Of a stretch of 64,000 bases of DNA, positions 33,605 through 43,704 are shown one piece after another. Under the pieces are notes generated by a model. The model had not been told where the DNA came from. It saw only the letters and a program-made list of their open reading frames with translations, and ran no database searches. The translations under genes and the position numbers were made by a program. This DNA is from Rhizobacter sp. (GTDB lineage Bacteria > Pseudomonadota > Gammaproteobacteria > Burkholderiales > Burkholderiaceae_C). The stretch spans positions 1 to 64,000 of the forward strand of contig JANXWV010000097.1 of the NCBI GenBank assembly GCA_025350965.1. The letters run 5' to 3'. Position 1 is the stretch's first letter. Each line of letters starts with the position of its first letter.

Positions 33605-35098
33605 TCACCGAGTGGACAAACCTGTGGAGCGCTCCAGGTCGAATTCGCTTGCCCTGACCATCGCTGCTCCCGGCAGCTCAGCTTGCAATTCGGCGCGGAA
33701 TTTCGTCGCATCGCCTGCGACGGCAATACGCCTGCCTGCGCGTCCGATGTGCGAAGCAGCGAGGCGCTGCACGTCGCCCGCCGTGACGCTGGAAAGGTTG
33801 TCGATGCGCTTGCCTGCGTCAGCGAGCGGCAACCTGGCCACGATGAGCGAGCGCAAAACCGCACCAAGGCCCGCCGTGGTTTCAACGGCGCGGCTGAAGC
33901 CACCGATCAAAGTGGCCTTGCGCGCTGCCAACTCGTCCGCACCGAGCGGGTCGTCGATCAGTTTGTCGAACTCGGTTTGAACCAGCCTCAAGACAGCGGG
34001 GGCCGACTCGTTTTTGGTCTGCACTGCAGCGGCGAGCGAGCCGCCCCGCACCCGATTGTCAAGTTGACTACTGGCGCCGTAGCTCAGCCCACGTTTGATG
34101 CGCACTTCCTGGTTCAGCCGCGACGAGTAGCCGCCACCCAACACCGCGTTCAGCACCGCGCCTGCGGCCCTGTCGGTGCCCAGCGGGGGCAGTGGCGCCA
34201 GAACCACGACGCTCGCCTGCCCAGACTCGGGCATGTCGATGACTGTGGCCGAGGGCATCCCGACGACGGCAGACACCACAGGCATTCCGTTTTGAGACTC
34301 GGTTTCAGGCCGCCGCAGCAGGGCATGGCTCGGTACGCGCCACGCGCCGAACTGCCGCATTGCGAGCTTCATTGCGGTGGCTGTATCGACATCACCGGTC
34401 AAGACCAGCGCGGCGTTGTCCGGCCGGTAGAGTTCGCGGTGAAGCCTCAGCAAGTCGGTGCGGGACACGCGAGCAAGCGATGCGGGCGTGCCACTGGCCG
34501 GGTGCCCGTAGGGCCCATCACCGTAGCGCAGCCGCTCGGCGGCGAGCAGGGCCAGGGTTCCCGGTTGGGTGTAGGCCACCTTCAAACCGTCGAGCACCTG
34601 CGCGCGCAGGCGGTCGAGTTCCGTCTGGGCAAATGTGGGGTGCAGCGCGGCATCGCTCACCAGCGCCAGGGCCGCGTCGAGCATCGGCGCCGCCACTGTG
34701 ATCGACAGGTCCGATGCGTCCCACTCGGCGCTGCTGTCGAGAGCGCCACCCAACGATTCGGCCTCCCGCGCTTGCGCCGACGCGCTGCGCTGCCGGGTAC
34801 CCTTGTTCAGCAGGCCGGCCACGAGCGACGCCAGCCCGGCGCGCTCCGGCGGGTCGGCCTCGCTGCCGGACAGCACAACCAGACGCGCGGTCACGAGTTG
34901 AACGCCAGCGCGCTGCGCAACCACCACGCGCAGCCCGTTCGGAAGGTGCTGCTCCACGGCCGCCGCGATACTGAAGGGTCGCGGCGGCGAGGGCGGCGGC
35001 GCGCTCTCGAAGGGTTGCGCTGCGGCCGCGATGACGGTTGCCGACAGCAGGGCTGCTGTGGCGCGAAGCAGGCCAGCGTTGACCAAGCGCGTGCTCAT
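33605..35098 (-). CDS. M16 family peptidase-like protein, inactive partner
   Basis: 497 aa with a signal peptide. It has the two-lobe M16 fold (LPNGLRVVVAQ at the start, VLGGGYSSRLNQEVRIKRGLSYG in the C-terminal lobe), but where active members have HxxEH it reads SLVAGLLNKG, so zinc cannot bind. It is the usual non-catalytic partner of an active M16 protein, here encoded directly upstream with an ATGA overlap. Probably periplasmic. Confidence 0.85.
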   Translation of the reverse strand: MSTRLVNAGLLRATAALLSATVIAAAAQPFESAPPPSPPRPFSIAAAVEQHLPNGLRVVVAQRAGVQLVTARLVVLSGSEADPPERAGLASLVAGLLNKGTRQRSASAQAREAESLGGALDSSAEWDASDLSITVAAPMLDAALALVSDAALHPTFAQTELDRLRAQVLDGLKVAYTQPGTLALLAAERLRYGDGPYGHPASGTPASLARVSRTDLLRLHRELYRPDNAALVLTGDVDTATAMKLAMRQFGAWRVPSHALLRRPETESQNGMPVVSAVVGMPSATVIDMPESGQASVVVLAPLPPLGTDRAAGAVLNAVLGGGYSSRLNQEVRIKRGLSYGASSQLDNRVRGGSLAAAVQTKNESAPAVLRLVQTEFDKLIDDPLGADELAARKATLIGGFSRAVETTAGLGAVLRSLIVARLPLADAGKRIDNLSSVTAGDVQRLAASHIGRAGRRIAVAGDATKFRAELQAELPGAAMVRASEFDLERSTGLSTR

Positions 35099-36477
35099 TT
35101 CGATACCCCTTCCGCGCCGGCTTGCTGGCGGTATGTGATCGTCACCTTGTGGGCGCCCAGCACGTAGCGCTGCAGCGCCTGCGCCACTTGAGCGGCGGTG
35201 ACGCGTTGTAGCGCCTCGATGCCCGCATTCACCTGCGCAGCGCCGCCTTCGAGCACTGCGGCCTCGGCGATGGCCATCCCCACGCCAGTGGGCGTCTGAC
35301 GCGACAGTAGCGCGGCCGTGAGAATCTGGGTCTTGACCTTCGCAAGCTCGGTCGGCGGTATCGGCCGCGTTGCCAGGCGCCGAACTTCGGCAAGCAATGC
35401 CGCCTCGACCTGCGCCAGCGGGCGCCCGCTGGCCGCCACCGCCGAGGCAATCAGCAAGCCCGGGCCGGCGCGCAGGTCGGCGTCGAAGCTGGCCGAGCTT
35501 GCGATCTGCTGGCGGTACACGAGTGCCTGGTTGAGCCGGGACGACTCGCCGCCGCTGAGCAGGGCCGCTGCGATCTGCAGTGCAGGCGAGTCGGGGCTGG
35601 TTACGGGGGGTGCAAGCCAGGTCACGGCCACTGCAGGCAAAGGCACCTGCGGGCCGGTGACGGTGGCGCTCCGGTCGACGCGCCATGCCGGCTCGCTCGC
35701 GTTGAAGCGGGGCAGGGGGGCGGCCGGGCGCGGCACGGCGCCAAAGTACTTGTCGACCCAGTCACCGAGTTGCTTCGGGTCGAAGTCGCCGGCCACGACC
35801 AGCGTGGCGTTGTCGGGCCGGTAGTAAGTGCTGTGGAACGTCGCCACGTCGGCGAGTGAGGCGGCTTCAAGATCCTCGATGCTGCCAATGCTCGGGCGCT
35901 TGTACGGGTGCACCAGGTAGGACGACGACGACATCGCGTTGCCGAGGCGCCCGTAGGGCGAGGTGAGCACGCGTTCTCGGTACTCTTCTTCGACCACGGC
36001 GCGCTCCGAGATGAAATTCGCTTCGTCCACCTTCAGGTTGGCCATGCGCTCGGCTTCGGCCCAGAGCAGCGTCTCCAGGTGGTTCGAAGGAACGACCTCG
36101 TGGTAGGCCGTCACGTCGTTGCTCGTGAATGCATTGTTCGAGCCGCCGACGTCTTCGGTCAGGCGGTCGAACTGCTCGGCACGCAGGTACTTCGTGCTCT
36201 TGAACATCAGGTGCTCGAAGAGGTGGGCGAAACCCGAGCGGCCATTCGGGTCGTCCTTCGCGCCCACGTGGTACCAGACCTGCACGCTCACGGTCGGGCT
36301 GGTGCGGCTGCGCACGGCAATGAACTGCAGGCCGTTCGCAAGCGTCCGTTCGGTGTAGACCACCGGCGGCACGATGATGCTGTCACCGGCCGCTGGCGCT
36401 GCGGCTGGGCACAAGGTGCTTGCGGCCATCAGCAGGCCGGCGCAGCGCACCGCCACAGCGTGCCCCGACGAGCCCAT
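35095..36477 (-). CDS. M16 family zinc metallopeptidase, active subunit
   Basis: 460 aa with a signal peptide (RCAGLLMAASTLCPAAAPA). HLFEH at 85-89 is the inverted zinc motif HxxEH, and the distal glutamate lies in ERAVVEEEYRE near 160-165; SGGESSRLNQALVYRQQ is the C-terminal-lobe signature. With the inactive partner (33605) it should form a heterodimer that degrades peptides in the periplasm. Its ATG overlaps the stop of the upstream ABM-fold gene by one base. Confidence 0.88.
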   Translation of the reverse strand: MGSSGHAVAVRCAGLLMAASTLCPAAAPAAGDSIIVPPVVYTERTLANGLQFIAVRSRTSPTVSVQVWYHVGAKDDPNGRSGFAHLFEHLMFKSTKYLRAEQFDRLTEDVGGSNNAFTSNDVTAYHEVVPSNHLETLLWAEAERMANLKVDEANFISERAVVEEEYRERVLTSPYGRLGNAMSSSSYLVHPYKRPSIGSIEDLEAASLADVATFHSTYYRPDNATLVVAGDFDPKQLGDWVDKYFGAVPRPAAPLPRFNASEPAWRVDRSATVTGPQVPLPAVAVTWLAPPVTSPDSPALQIAAALLSGGESSRLNQALVYRQQIASSASFDADLRAGPGLLIASAVAASGRPLAQVEAALLAEVRRLATRPIPPTELAKVKTQILTAALLSRQTPTGVGMAIAEAAVLEGGAAQVNAGIEALQRVTAAQVAQALQRYVLGAHKVTITYRQQAGAEGVSK

Positions 36478-36779
36478 CACGACGACCGGGCCACCAGCGT
36501 GAAGTGCTCGACCGTCGGCGGTGCTGCGAAGTACGGGCTGACGATGGCGCGCCACTGCGCAAACAGCGGGCCTTCGCGGAACCCGACGGTGTGATCTTCG
36601 AGCGTGTCCCAGTAGATCATCAGGATGTAGCGCTCGGGCGATTCCACGCCCTTGTTGACCTTGTAGCCACGAAAGCCCTTGGCCTTCGACGCCACGGTCT
36701 CGGCACCGAGCTGGATGGCGGCGTCGAATGCGGCTTGCTGGCCGGGGGCGATGCGGATGTCGGCGATTTCCAGAATCAT
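36477..36779 (-). CDS. Antibiotic-biosynthesis-monooxygenase (ABM) domain protein
   Basis: 100 aa, ferredoxin-like fold: MILEIADIRIAPGQQAAFDAAI and ERYILMIYWDTLEDHTVGF match small ABM/heme-degrading-like proteins. Its substrate is unknown. The start at 36779 fits the domain; an upstream extension would be basic and unstructured. Co-transcribed with the M16 pair. Confidence 0.75.
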   Translation of the reverse strand: MILEIADIRIAPGQQAAFDAAIQLGAETVASKAKGFRGYKVNKGVESPERYILMIYWDTLEDHTVGFREGPLFAQWRAIVSPYFAAPPTVEHFTLVARSS

Positions 36780-36893
36780 GGGCAACCTCGCGTGGTGGGC
36801 AGGCCAGTCTACAAGCGGGGCCGTGGACAATCTGCTCCCCACCCGGATGCCCGCAGGGGTTGGCCAGCCCGTTTGCCGCAAAGAGGCCCATTC

Positions 36894-38690
36894 ATGTCGA
36901 AATCCGTCGGAGCTGCCTCACTCGCCCTCGCGCCGCCGCGCGCCACGGTCCAGCACCTGGGCGGCGGCGCATTCGTGCTCCGCTCCCCCGAGCCGCTCGC
37001 CGCGTATGCGCGCTGCGTGGGCGAGTGGCTGGAGCACTGGGCGGCGCACACGCCCGATGCGCTCGCACTGGCCGAGCGAACGCCTTCGGGCGACTGGCGC
37101 CGGCTCGACTACGCCGCGCTGCGCCGCGATGTGGGCGCTGTGGCGCAAGGCCTGCTCGACCTGAACCTGCCCGTGGGGCGGCCGGTGGTGGTGCTGTCCG
37201 ACAACGCCGTCGACCATGCGGTGCTGATGCTCGCCTGCCTGCACATCGGTCGGCCGGTGTGCACCGTGTCGAGCGCCTACTCGCGCGCCACGAATGACCT
37301 CAGCAAGATCGGCAACATCCTCGAAGCGCTGAGCCCGGCGCTCGTGTATGCGGCCGACGCCGCCGTCTACGGCGCGGCCATTGCGGCATCGAATGTCGAC
37401 GCCCGAACCCTGTTCAGCGCCGGGGCGGCTTCGGTGCCGGGTGCGCTCGACCTGGCCGCGCTGCGGGCCAGCGTCGAAATGCCCGCTGTGATGCAGGCGT
37501 TCGCGGCCATCGAACCGGACGACCACGCCAAGTACCTGCTGACCTCGGGCTCGACCGGCACGCCGAAGGTCGTGATCAACACGCATCGCATGCTGTGCGC
37601 CAACCAGCAGATGATCGCGCAGGCCTGGCGCTTCCTCGACACCGAGAAGCCTGTCGTGCTGGACTGGCTGCCGTGGAGCCACACCTTCGGCGGCAACCAC
37701 AACCTGAATCTCGTGCTGCGCAGTGGCGGCACGCTCTACATCGACGACGGCCGGCCCGTGCCGGGCATGGTCGAGAAGACGCTGCGCAACATCGTTGAGG
37801 TGAAGCCCACGCTGTACTTCAACGTGCCGCGCGGCTTCGACATGCTGCTGCCCCACCTCGAAGCCGACCCCGAGGTGGCGCACCAGTTCTTTGATCGTCT
37901 GCGCATGGTGTTCTACGCCGGTGCCGCGCTGCCGCAGGCCACGTGGGCGCGGCTCGAGGCCGTGGCTGCGAAGGTGCGCGACGAGCCGGTGTGGTTCACC
38001 ACCTCGTGGGGTTCCACCGAAACCTCGCCAGCGATCACCAGTGCGCACTGGCGGTTGGAACGCGCTGGCTGCATCGGGCTGCCGTTGCCGGGCATGGCCA
38101 TCAAGTTCGTGCCCAGTGGGGACAAGTTGGAGATGCGCGTGAAGGGCGTGTCGGTGTTCGCCGGCTACCGCAATGCGCCCGAGCAAAGCGCACAGGCCTT
38201 CGACGAAGACGGCTACTACCGCATCGGTGATGCCGGCCACCTGATCGACCCCGCGCAGCCGCACCTCGGCGTGGCCTTCAACGGCCGCGTGGCAGAAGAC
38301 TTCAAGCTCGGCAGCGGCACCTGGGTGTCGGTGGGCACGCTCCGGCTGCGCGTGGTGTCGGCACTGGCGCCGCTGGCGCAAGACGTGGTCGTGACCGGGC
38401 ATGAGCGCGACGAGATCGGCGTGCTCGTGTTCCCGTCGGCCGCCGCATTGGCACTGCCCGCCGATGAACTCCCGGCCCGCATCCGCGCCGGCCTGGCGGC
38501 GCTGCGTGCGGAAGGCGGTTCTTCGCAGGCCCCGGCCCGCGCGCTGCTGCTGGCAGAGCCGCCCATGCCCGAGGCGGGCGAGATCACCGACAAGGGTTAC
38601 CTGAACCAGCGCGCCGTGCTCGTGCGGCGCGCGGCCGATGTGACGGCGCTGTACGCGCAGCCCCTCGACAAGCGCGTGATCACGCTGTGA
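36894..38690 (+). CDS. Feruloyl-CoA-synthetase-like acyl-CoA ligase
   Basis: 598 aa, AMP-binding superfamily. TSGSTGTPKVVI is the P-loop, LDWLPWSHTFGG and YFNVPRGFD are characteristic of feruloyl-CoA synthases, SWGSTETSPA is the A5-type motif and GYYRIGDAGH and the late EITDKGYLN match the C-terminal domain. It should activate a hydroxycinnamate or similar acid to its CoA ester with ATP. AAAGAGG lies upstream of the ATG. It is separated from the crotonase gene by 187 bp with its own control signals; a second, clearly different ligase sits at 39699. Confidence 0.82.
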   Translation: MSKSVGAASLALAPPRATVQHLGGGAFVLRSPEPLAAYARCVGEWLEHWAAHTPDALALAERTPSGDWRRLDYAALRRDVGAVAQGLLDLNLPVGRPVVVLSDNAVDHAVLMLACLHIGRPVCTVSSAYSRATNDLSKIGNILEALSPALVYAADAAVYGAAIAASNVDARTLFSAGAASVPGALDLAALRASVEMPAVMQAFAAIEPDDHAKYLLTSGSTGTPKVVINTHRMLCANQQMIAQAWRFLDTEKPVVLDWLPWSHTFGGNHNLNLVLRSGGTLYIDDGRPVPGMVEKTLRNIVEVKPTLYFNVPRGFDMLLPHLEADPEVAHQFFDRLRMVFYAGAALPQATWARLEAVAAKVRDEPVWFTTSWGSTETSPAITSAHWRLERAGCIGLPLPGMAIKFVPSGDKLEMRVKGVSVFAGYRNAPEQSAQAFDEDGYYRIGDAGHLIDPAQPHLGVAFNGRVAEDFKLGSGTWVSVGTLRLRVVSALAPLAQDVVVTGHERDEIGVLVFPSAAALALPADELPARIRAGLAALRAEGGSSQAPARALLLAEPPMPEAGEITDKGYLNQRAVLVRRAADVTALYAQPLDKRVITL

Positions 38691-38800
38691 GGGCTTCGTC
38701 ACAGCCCGGGTGAGCCGTCCCCGAGTTGCTTCCATTTCGTAATCAATTCCCGTTGCTAGGCACCGGGTAACTACCGAGTCAAAAGAGTAAAAATTGGCTT

Positions 38801-38825
38801 GATGCAGGCGGCCGAGTTCTGCATC
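38801..38825. promoter_or_regulatory. Inverted repeat GATGCAG-N11-CTGCATC ahead of the hydroxycinnamate operon
   Basis: A perfect 7-bp inverted repeat with an 11-bp spacer lies about 55 bp before the ATG at 38878 in a locally AT-rich segment. Part of it (GCAGGCGGCCGA, 38804-38815) recurs as a direct repeat at 38867-38878 and overlaps the start codon. The arrangement suits a MarR-type or similar repressor; a MarR gene lies in the same operon (48997). This is a candidate only. Confidence 0.4.
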
Positions 38826-38877
38826 ATCCGGGAACGCTAATAGTTAAGCTACAAAACCAATTGAAAGCAGGCGGCCG

Positions 38878-39702
38878 ATGACCTCCGCGCCCACCACGCC
38901 ATTCCAACCCACCACCGGCTTGCTGGCGTCGCTCGATCTGCTGCAAGTCAGCCAGGCCGACGCCGTGCTGCACCTGCGCTTGAACAGGCCGGCGAAGCGC
39001 AACGCCATCTCGGACGCGCTCATCGGGCAAATTCACACCGCGTTCCTGAACCTGCCGGCCGATGTGCGCGCCGTGGTGGTCAGCGGCGCGGGCGACCACT
39101 TCTGCGCCGGGCTCGACCTGTCGGAACTGGTCGAGCGCGACATCCACGCGGCGGTGCTGCACTCGCGCGGTTGGCATGCGGCGTTCGACGCCGTCCAGTA
39201 CGGCCGCGTGCCGGTGGTCTCGGTGCTGCACGGTGCGGTGGTCGGCGGGGGGCTAGAACTGGCCGCGTCGTGCCACATCCGGGTGGCTGAGCCGTCGGCC
39301 TACTTCGGCTTGCCCGAGGGCCAGCGCGGCATATTCGTCGGTGGTGGCGGCTCGGTGCGCATTCCGCGCCTCATGGGCACCGCCCGCATGACCGACATGA
39401 TGCTCACCGGCCGAGTGTTCGACGCGCAGGAGGGCGAGCGTGCCGGCCTGGTGCAGTACCTGGTCAACGAAGGCGAAGGCCTGGCGAAGGGCATTGCGCT
39501 GGCGCGGAAGATGGCCGGCAATTCTCCGATGACCGCGTTCGCGGTGATGCACGCTTTGCCGCGAATCGTCGAGCAATCGCCGGCCGAGGGCCTGTTCACC
39601 GAGTCGCTGATGGCCGCCGTGGCCAGCAGCACACCCGAGGCGCAGGTGCGGCTCAAGGCGTTCCTCGAAGGGCGTGCGGGCAAGGTGGTCAAAGAGTCAT
39701 GA
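38878..39702 (+). CDS. Enoyl-CoA hydratase/isomerase (crotonase family)
   Basis: 274 aa. LRLNRPAKRNAIS at the start, the oxyanion-hole strands (VVSGAGDHFCAGLDLSE and HGAVVGGGLELAASC) and FGLPEGQRGIFVGGGGSVRI are typical. In this cluster it should hydrate feruloyl- or p-coumaroyl-CoA; whether it stops at the 3-hydroxyacyl-CoA or also performs the retro-aldol step cannot be told, but the downstream dehydrogenase and thiolase favour simple hydration. ATGA overlap with the next gene. Confidence 0.85.
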   Translation: MTSAPTTPFQPTTGLLASLDLLQVSQADAVLHLRLNRPAKRNAISDALIGQIHTAFLNLPADVRAVVVSGAGDHFCAGLDLSELVERDIHAAVLHSRGWHAAFDAVQYGRVPVVSVLHGAVVGGGLELAASCHIRVAEPSAYFGLPEGQRGIFVGGGGSVRIPRLMGTARMTDMMLTGRVFDAQEGERAGLVQYLVNEGEGLAKGIALARKMAGNSPMTAFAVMHALPRIVEQSPAEGLFTESLMAAVASSTPEAQVRLKAFLEGRAGKVVKES

Positions 39703-41573
39703 GCGCCGCCATGAACCCGGCCCGCTATCGCGAGGTTCGCGTCGGCGGCTGCCTCGACGCCACGCTCGAAACACGCGCCGACGGCACGCAGGTGCTGCGC
39801 TCGGTCGAGCCCCTCGCCGACCACCCCGAGCGCATCACCGACCGGCTGGTGCACTGGGCCGCGGTCGCGCCCGAGCGCACCTTCGTCGCGCGCCGCGCAC
39901 CGGGCGGTGGCGACTGGGTGCGCGTCACCTACGGCGACATGCTGCAGCGTGCGCTGGCCGTCGGGCAGGCGCTGGTGGATCGCGGCTTGTCGGCCGAACG
40001 GCCGGTCGTGATCCTGTCGGACAACGACCTCGAACACCTGACGCTCGCGATCGGCGCGCTCTTCGCTGGCGTGCCCACCGCGCCCGTCTCGGCCGCGTAC
40101 TCGCTCGTCGCCCAGGACTACGCGAAGCTGCGCCACATCCTCGCCACGCTGCAACCCGGCCTGGTGTTCGCAAGCCAGGGTGAGCCGTTCGCGCGCGCCA
40201 TCGGAGAGTGCGTCGCCTCCGACGTGGAAGTGGTCGTCACGCACGGTCAGGTCCCCGGCCGCACCACCACGCGCTTCGATGCGCTGCGGGTCACCGCCGC
40301 CGGTGCCGGCATCCAGGCCGCGCACGAGCGCGTCGGGCCCGACACCGTCGCCAAGTTCATGTTCACCTCGGGCTCGACCAAGCTGCCCAAGGGCGTGATG
40401 ATCACGCAGCGCATGTGGTGCGCGAACCAGCAGACGATCCGCCAGGTGCTCGCGTTCATGGCCGACGAGCCCCCCGTGCTGGTCGACTGGCTGCCTTGGA
40501 ACCACGTGTTTGGCGGCGTGCACAACGTCGGCATCGCGCTCTACAACGGCGGTACGCTCTACATCGATGAAGGCAAGCCCACGGCCAAGGGCATTGCCGA
40601 GACCATCCGCAACCTGAAAGACGTGTCGCCCACCGTTTACTTCAACGTGCCCAAGGGCTTCGACGAGTTGTGCTCCGCGATGACCCACGACACGGCGCTC
40701 CGCGACGCGTTGTTCAGCCGCGTGCAGGCCTTCGAGTGCGCCGGCGCAGGCCTCTCGCAGGGCAGCCTGGACATGCTCGATGCGCATGCCGAAGCGGCGG
40801 TCGGCGAGCGCATCAAGCTCATCACCGGCCTGGGCATGACCGAGACCGCACCGACCTGCATGCATTCGCTGGCCGACCCGTGCCGCGCCGGCCTGATCGG
40901 CCTGCCGGTGCCGGGCGTCGAGGTCAAGCTCGTGCCGATGGGCGACAAGACCGAGGTGCGCTTTCGCGGCCCCAACGTCATGCCCGGCTACTGGCGCGAA
41001 CCTGAACTCACACGCGAGGCGTTCGACGAAGAGGGCTACTACCGCACCGGTGACGCCGTGAAGTGGGCCGACCCCGCCGACCACCGCCAGGGCCTGATGT
41101 TCGACGGCCGCATCGCCGAAGACTTCAAGCTCTCGACCGGCACCTTCGTCAGCGTCGGGCCGATGAAGGCGCGAATCGTCGGCGCTGGCGAACCGCTGGT
41201 GCAAGACGCGGTGATCTGCGGCATCAACGGCGACGAGGTCGGCGCGCTCGTGTTCCCGCGCATCGAAGAATGCCGGCGTGTGGCCCGCCTGCCCGATGCC
41301 GCCACTGCCGCCGAGGTGTTGGCCCACCCGCGCCTGCGGGAGCGGTTCCAGCACCTGGCCGACAGCCAGTGGCACGCGGGCACCGGCAGCGCGAACCGCG
41401 TCGCGCGCATGCACGTGCTGGCCGAGCCGCCGTCCATCGACAAGGGCGAGGTCACCGACAAGGGCTCGATCAACCAGCGCGCCGTGCTCACCCACCGCGC
41501 TGGCCTGGTGGCCGCGCTGTTCGACGGCAGCATCGACGCCCTGCTGCTCCCCAACCGACTTCCAGGCAAGTGA
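39699..41573 (+). CDS. fcs: Feruloyl-CoA synthase
   Basis: 624 aa, typical feruloyl-CoA synthase length. FTSGSTKLPKGVMITQRM, VDWLPWNHVFGG, YFNVPKGFDEL and GLGMTETAPTCMHS are family segments, and VTDKGSINQRAV closes the C-terminal domain. It converts ferulate, p-coumarate or caffeate to the CoA thioester using ATP. It is better conserved as Fcs than the ligase at 36894 and sits inside the operon between the crotonase and the thiolase genes, so it is the likely main ligase. Confidence 0.85.
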   Translation: MSAAMNPARYREVRVGGCLDATLETRADGTQVLRSVEPLADHPERITDRLVHWAAVAPERTFVARRAPGGGDWVRVTYGDMLQRALAVGQALVDRGLSAERPVVILSDNDLEHLTLAIGALFAGVPTAPVSAAYSLVAQDYAKLRHILATLQPGLVFASQGEPFARAIGECVASDVEVVVTHGQVPGRTTTRFDALRVTAAGAGIQAAHERVGPDTVAKFMFTSGSTKLPKGVMITQRMWCANQQTIRQVLAFMADEPPVLVDWLPWNHVFGGVHNVGIALYNGGTLYIDEGKPTAKGIAETIRNLKDVSPTVYFNVPKGFDELCSAMTHDTALRDALFSRVQAFECAGAGLSQGSLDMLDAHAEAAVGERIKLITGLGMTETAPTCMHSLADPCRAGLIGLPVPGVEVKLVPMGDKTEVRFRGPNVMPGYWREPELTREAFDEEGYYRTGDAVKWADPADHRQGLMFDGRIAEDFKLSTGTFVSVGPMKARIVGAGEPLVQDAVICGINGDEVGALVFPRIEECRRVARLPDAATAAEVLAHPRLRERFQHLADSQWHAGTGSANRVARMHVLAEPPSIDKGEVTDKGSINQRAVLTHRAGLVAALFDGSIDALLLPNRLPGK

Positions 41574-41578
41574 ACACC

Positions 41579-42850
41579 ATGGCACTGAACGGTTCTTCGA
41601 GCGGCTCTTCCAAAGGCTTCTTCGGCAGTTTCAACGACGTGTGGATGATCGACGGCGTGCGCACGCCGATGGTCGACTACTGCGGCGAGTTCAGCGCCGT
41701 CAGCGCCACCGACCTGGGCATCAAGGTCGGCCGCGAGGTGCTCAGGCGCAGCGGCGTGCCGGGGGCGGACATCGGCTCGGTGATCGCCGGCAACATGGCG
41801 CCGAGCGACTTCTACCCGTTCATGCTGCCGCGCCTGATCGGGCTGTATTCGGGCGTGCCGGTCGAGGTGCCGGCGATCATGGTGCAGCGCATCTGTGGCA
41901 CCGGCTTCGAGCTGTTTCGCCAGGCCGGCGACCAGATCGAGCGCGGTTACTGCGATGCCGCGCTGGTGGTGGGCACCGAGTCGATGACGCGCAACCCCAT
42001 CGCCGCGTTCGACCACCGCACCGGCTTCAAGCTCGGCGCGCCGGTCGGCTTCAAAGACTTCATGTGGGAAGCGCTGGTAGATCCCGCGCCGAACATCAAC
42101 ATGATCCAGACGGCCGAGAACCTGGCGAGGAAATACGGCATCACACGCGCCGAAGTCGATGCGTTCGCGGCGCGTTCGTTCGCCCGCGCGCTGGCGGCTC
42201 AGGAAGCCGGCTACTTTGATGGCGAGATCGTCCCCGTGACGCAGGAAACGTTCTCGCTCGATGGCTACAGCGACCGCTCGTTCGACCTGCCCCGCAAGGT
42301 GGCGAGCGTGGGGCGCGACACGCACCCCCGGCCGTCGCCGGTCGAGGTGCTCGCCAAGTTGAAGCCGGTGGCCGGTGGCGTGCAGACCGGTGGCAACAGC
42401 TCGGCGCTGGTCGATGCGGCGGCAGCAGCGGTCGTTGCCAGCGGCGCGTACGTGAAGGCCGGCAACCACAAGCCGCTCGCACGCATCGCGGCGGCCGCTG
42501 CGGTCGGCGTGCCGCCCGAGATCATGGGCATCGGCCCGGCGCCGGCGATCCGCCTGCTGCTCGAACGCACCGGCCTCACGCTCTCCGACATCGGCCGTTT
42601 CGAGATCAACGAGGCGCAAGGCGCGCAGACGCTCGCGGTCGCGAAGGAGCTTGGGCTGGACATGGACAAGCTCAACGTTCACGGCGGCGCCATTGCCCTG
42701 GGCCACCCGCTCGCCTGCACCGGCGTGCGCCTGACGATCACGGTCGCTCGCCAGCTGCGCGAAAGCAACTTGCGTTACGGCATCTCGTCGGCGTGCGTCG
42801 GCGGCGGGCAGGGCATGGCACTGCTGATCGAAAACCCCGACTTCCGTTGA
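41579..42850 (+). CDS. Acetyl-CoA acyltransferase / beta-ketothiolase
   Basis: 423 aa. The nucleophilic cysteine is C106 (QRICGTGF), the catalytic histidine is in ALGHPLACTG and the second cysteine in CVGGGQGMAL, all complete. The N-terminus carries a Ser/Gly-rich stretch (GSSSGSSKG) not usual for the family. In the pathway it would cleave the aromatic 3-ketoacyl-CoA to acetyl-CoA and vanilloyl- or 4-hydroxybenzoyl-CoA. It starts 5 nt after the fcs stop. Confidence 0.87.
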   Translation: MALNGSSSGSSKGFFGSFNDVWMIDGVRTPMVDYCGEFSAVSATDLGIKVGREVLRRSGVPGADIGSVIAGNMAPSDFYPFMLPRLIGLYSGVPVEVPAIMVQRICGTGFELFRQAGDQIERGYCDAALVVGTESMTRNPIAAFDHRTGFKLGAPVGFKDFMWEALVDPAPNINMIQTAENLARKYGITRAEVDAFAARSFARALAAQEAGYFDGEIVPVTQETFSLDGYSDRSFDLPRKVASVGRDTHPRPSPVEVLAKLKPVAGGVQTGGNSSALVDAAAAAVVASGAYVKAGNHKPLARIAAAAAVGVPPEIMGIGPAPAIRLLLERTGLTLSDIGRFEINEAQGAQTLAVAKELGLDMDKLNVHGGAIALGHPLACTGVRLTITVARQLRESNLRYGISSACVGGGQGMALLIENPDFR

Positions 42851-42859
42851 CAGCTCTTC

Positions 42860-42874
42860 AACGTTTCAAACGTT
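42860..42874. promoter_or_regulatory. Palindrome AACGTTT-C-AAACGTT before the SDR gene
   Basis: A perfect 15-bp palindrome (7-bp arms around one base) lies in the short gap between the thiolase stop and the SDR start, 13 nt before the ATG. Its position could allow a repressor or an RNA structure to tune translation of the second half of the operon. It is AT-richer than its surroundings. Confidence 0.35.
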
Positions 42875-42887
42875 TCAGGCACACACC

Positions 42888-43652
<765 letters not shown>

Positions 43653-43704
43653 CCCCCATCGAGCTCCATCGACCCCCATCGGCCCATATCGGCATCAGCA
43701 GACC

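Noticed and set aside
36918-38735. 605-aa minus-strand open frame opposite the first acyl-CoA ligase
   Set aside because: Shadow composition and full overlap with an unmistakable AMP-binding enzyme. The same holds for 39300-41585 and 46651-48282.
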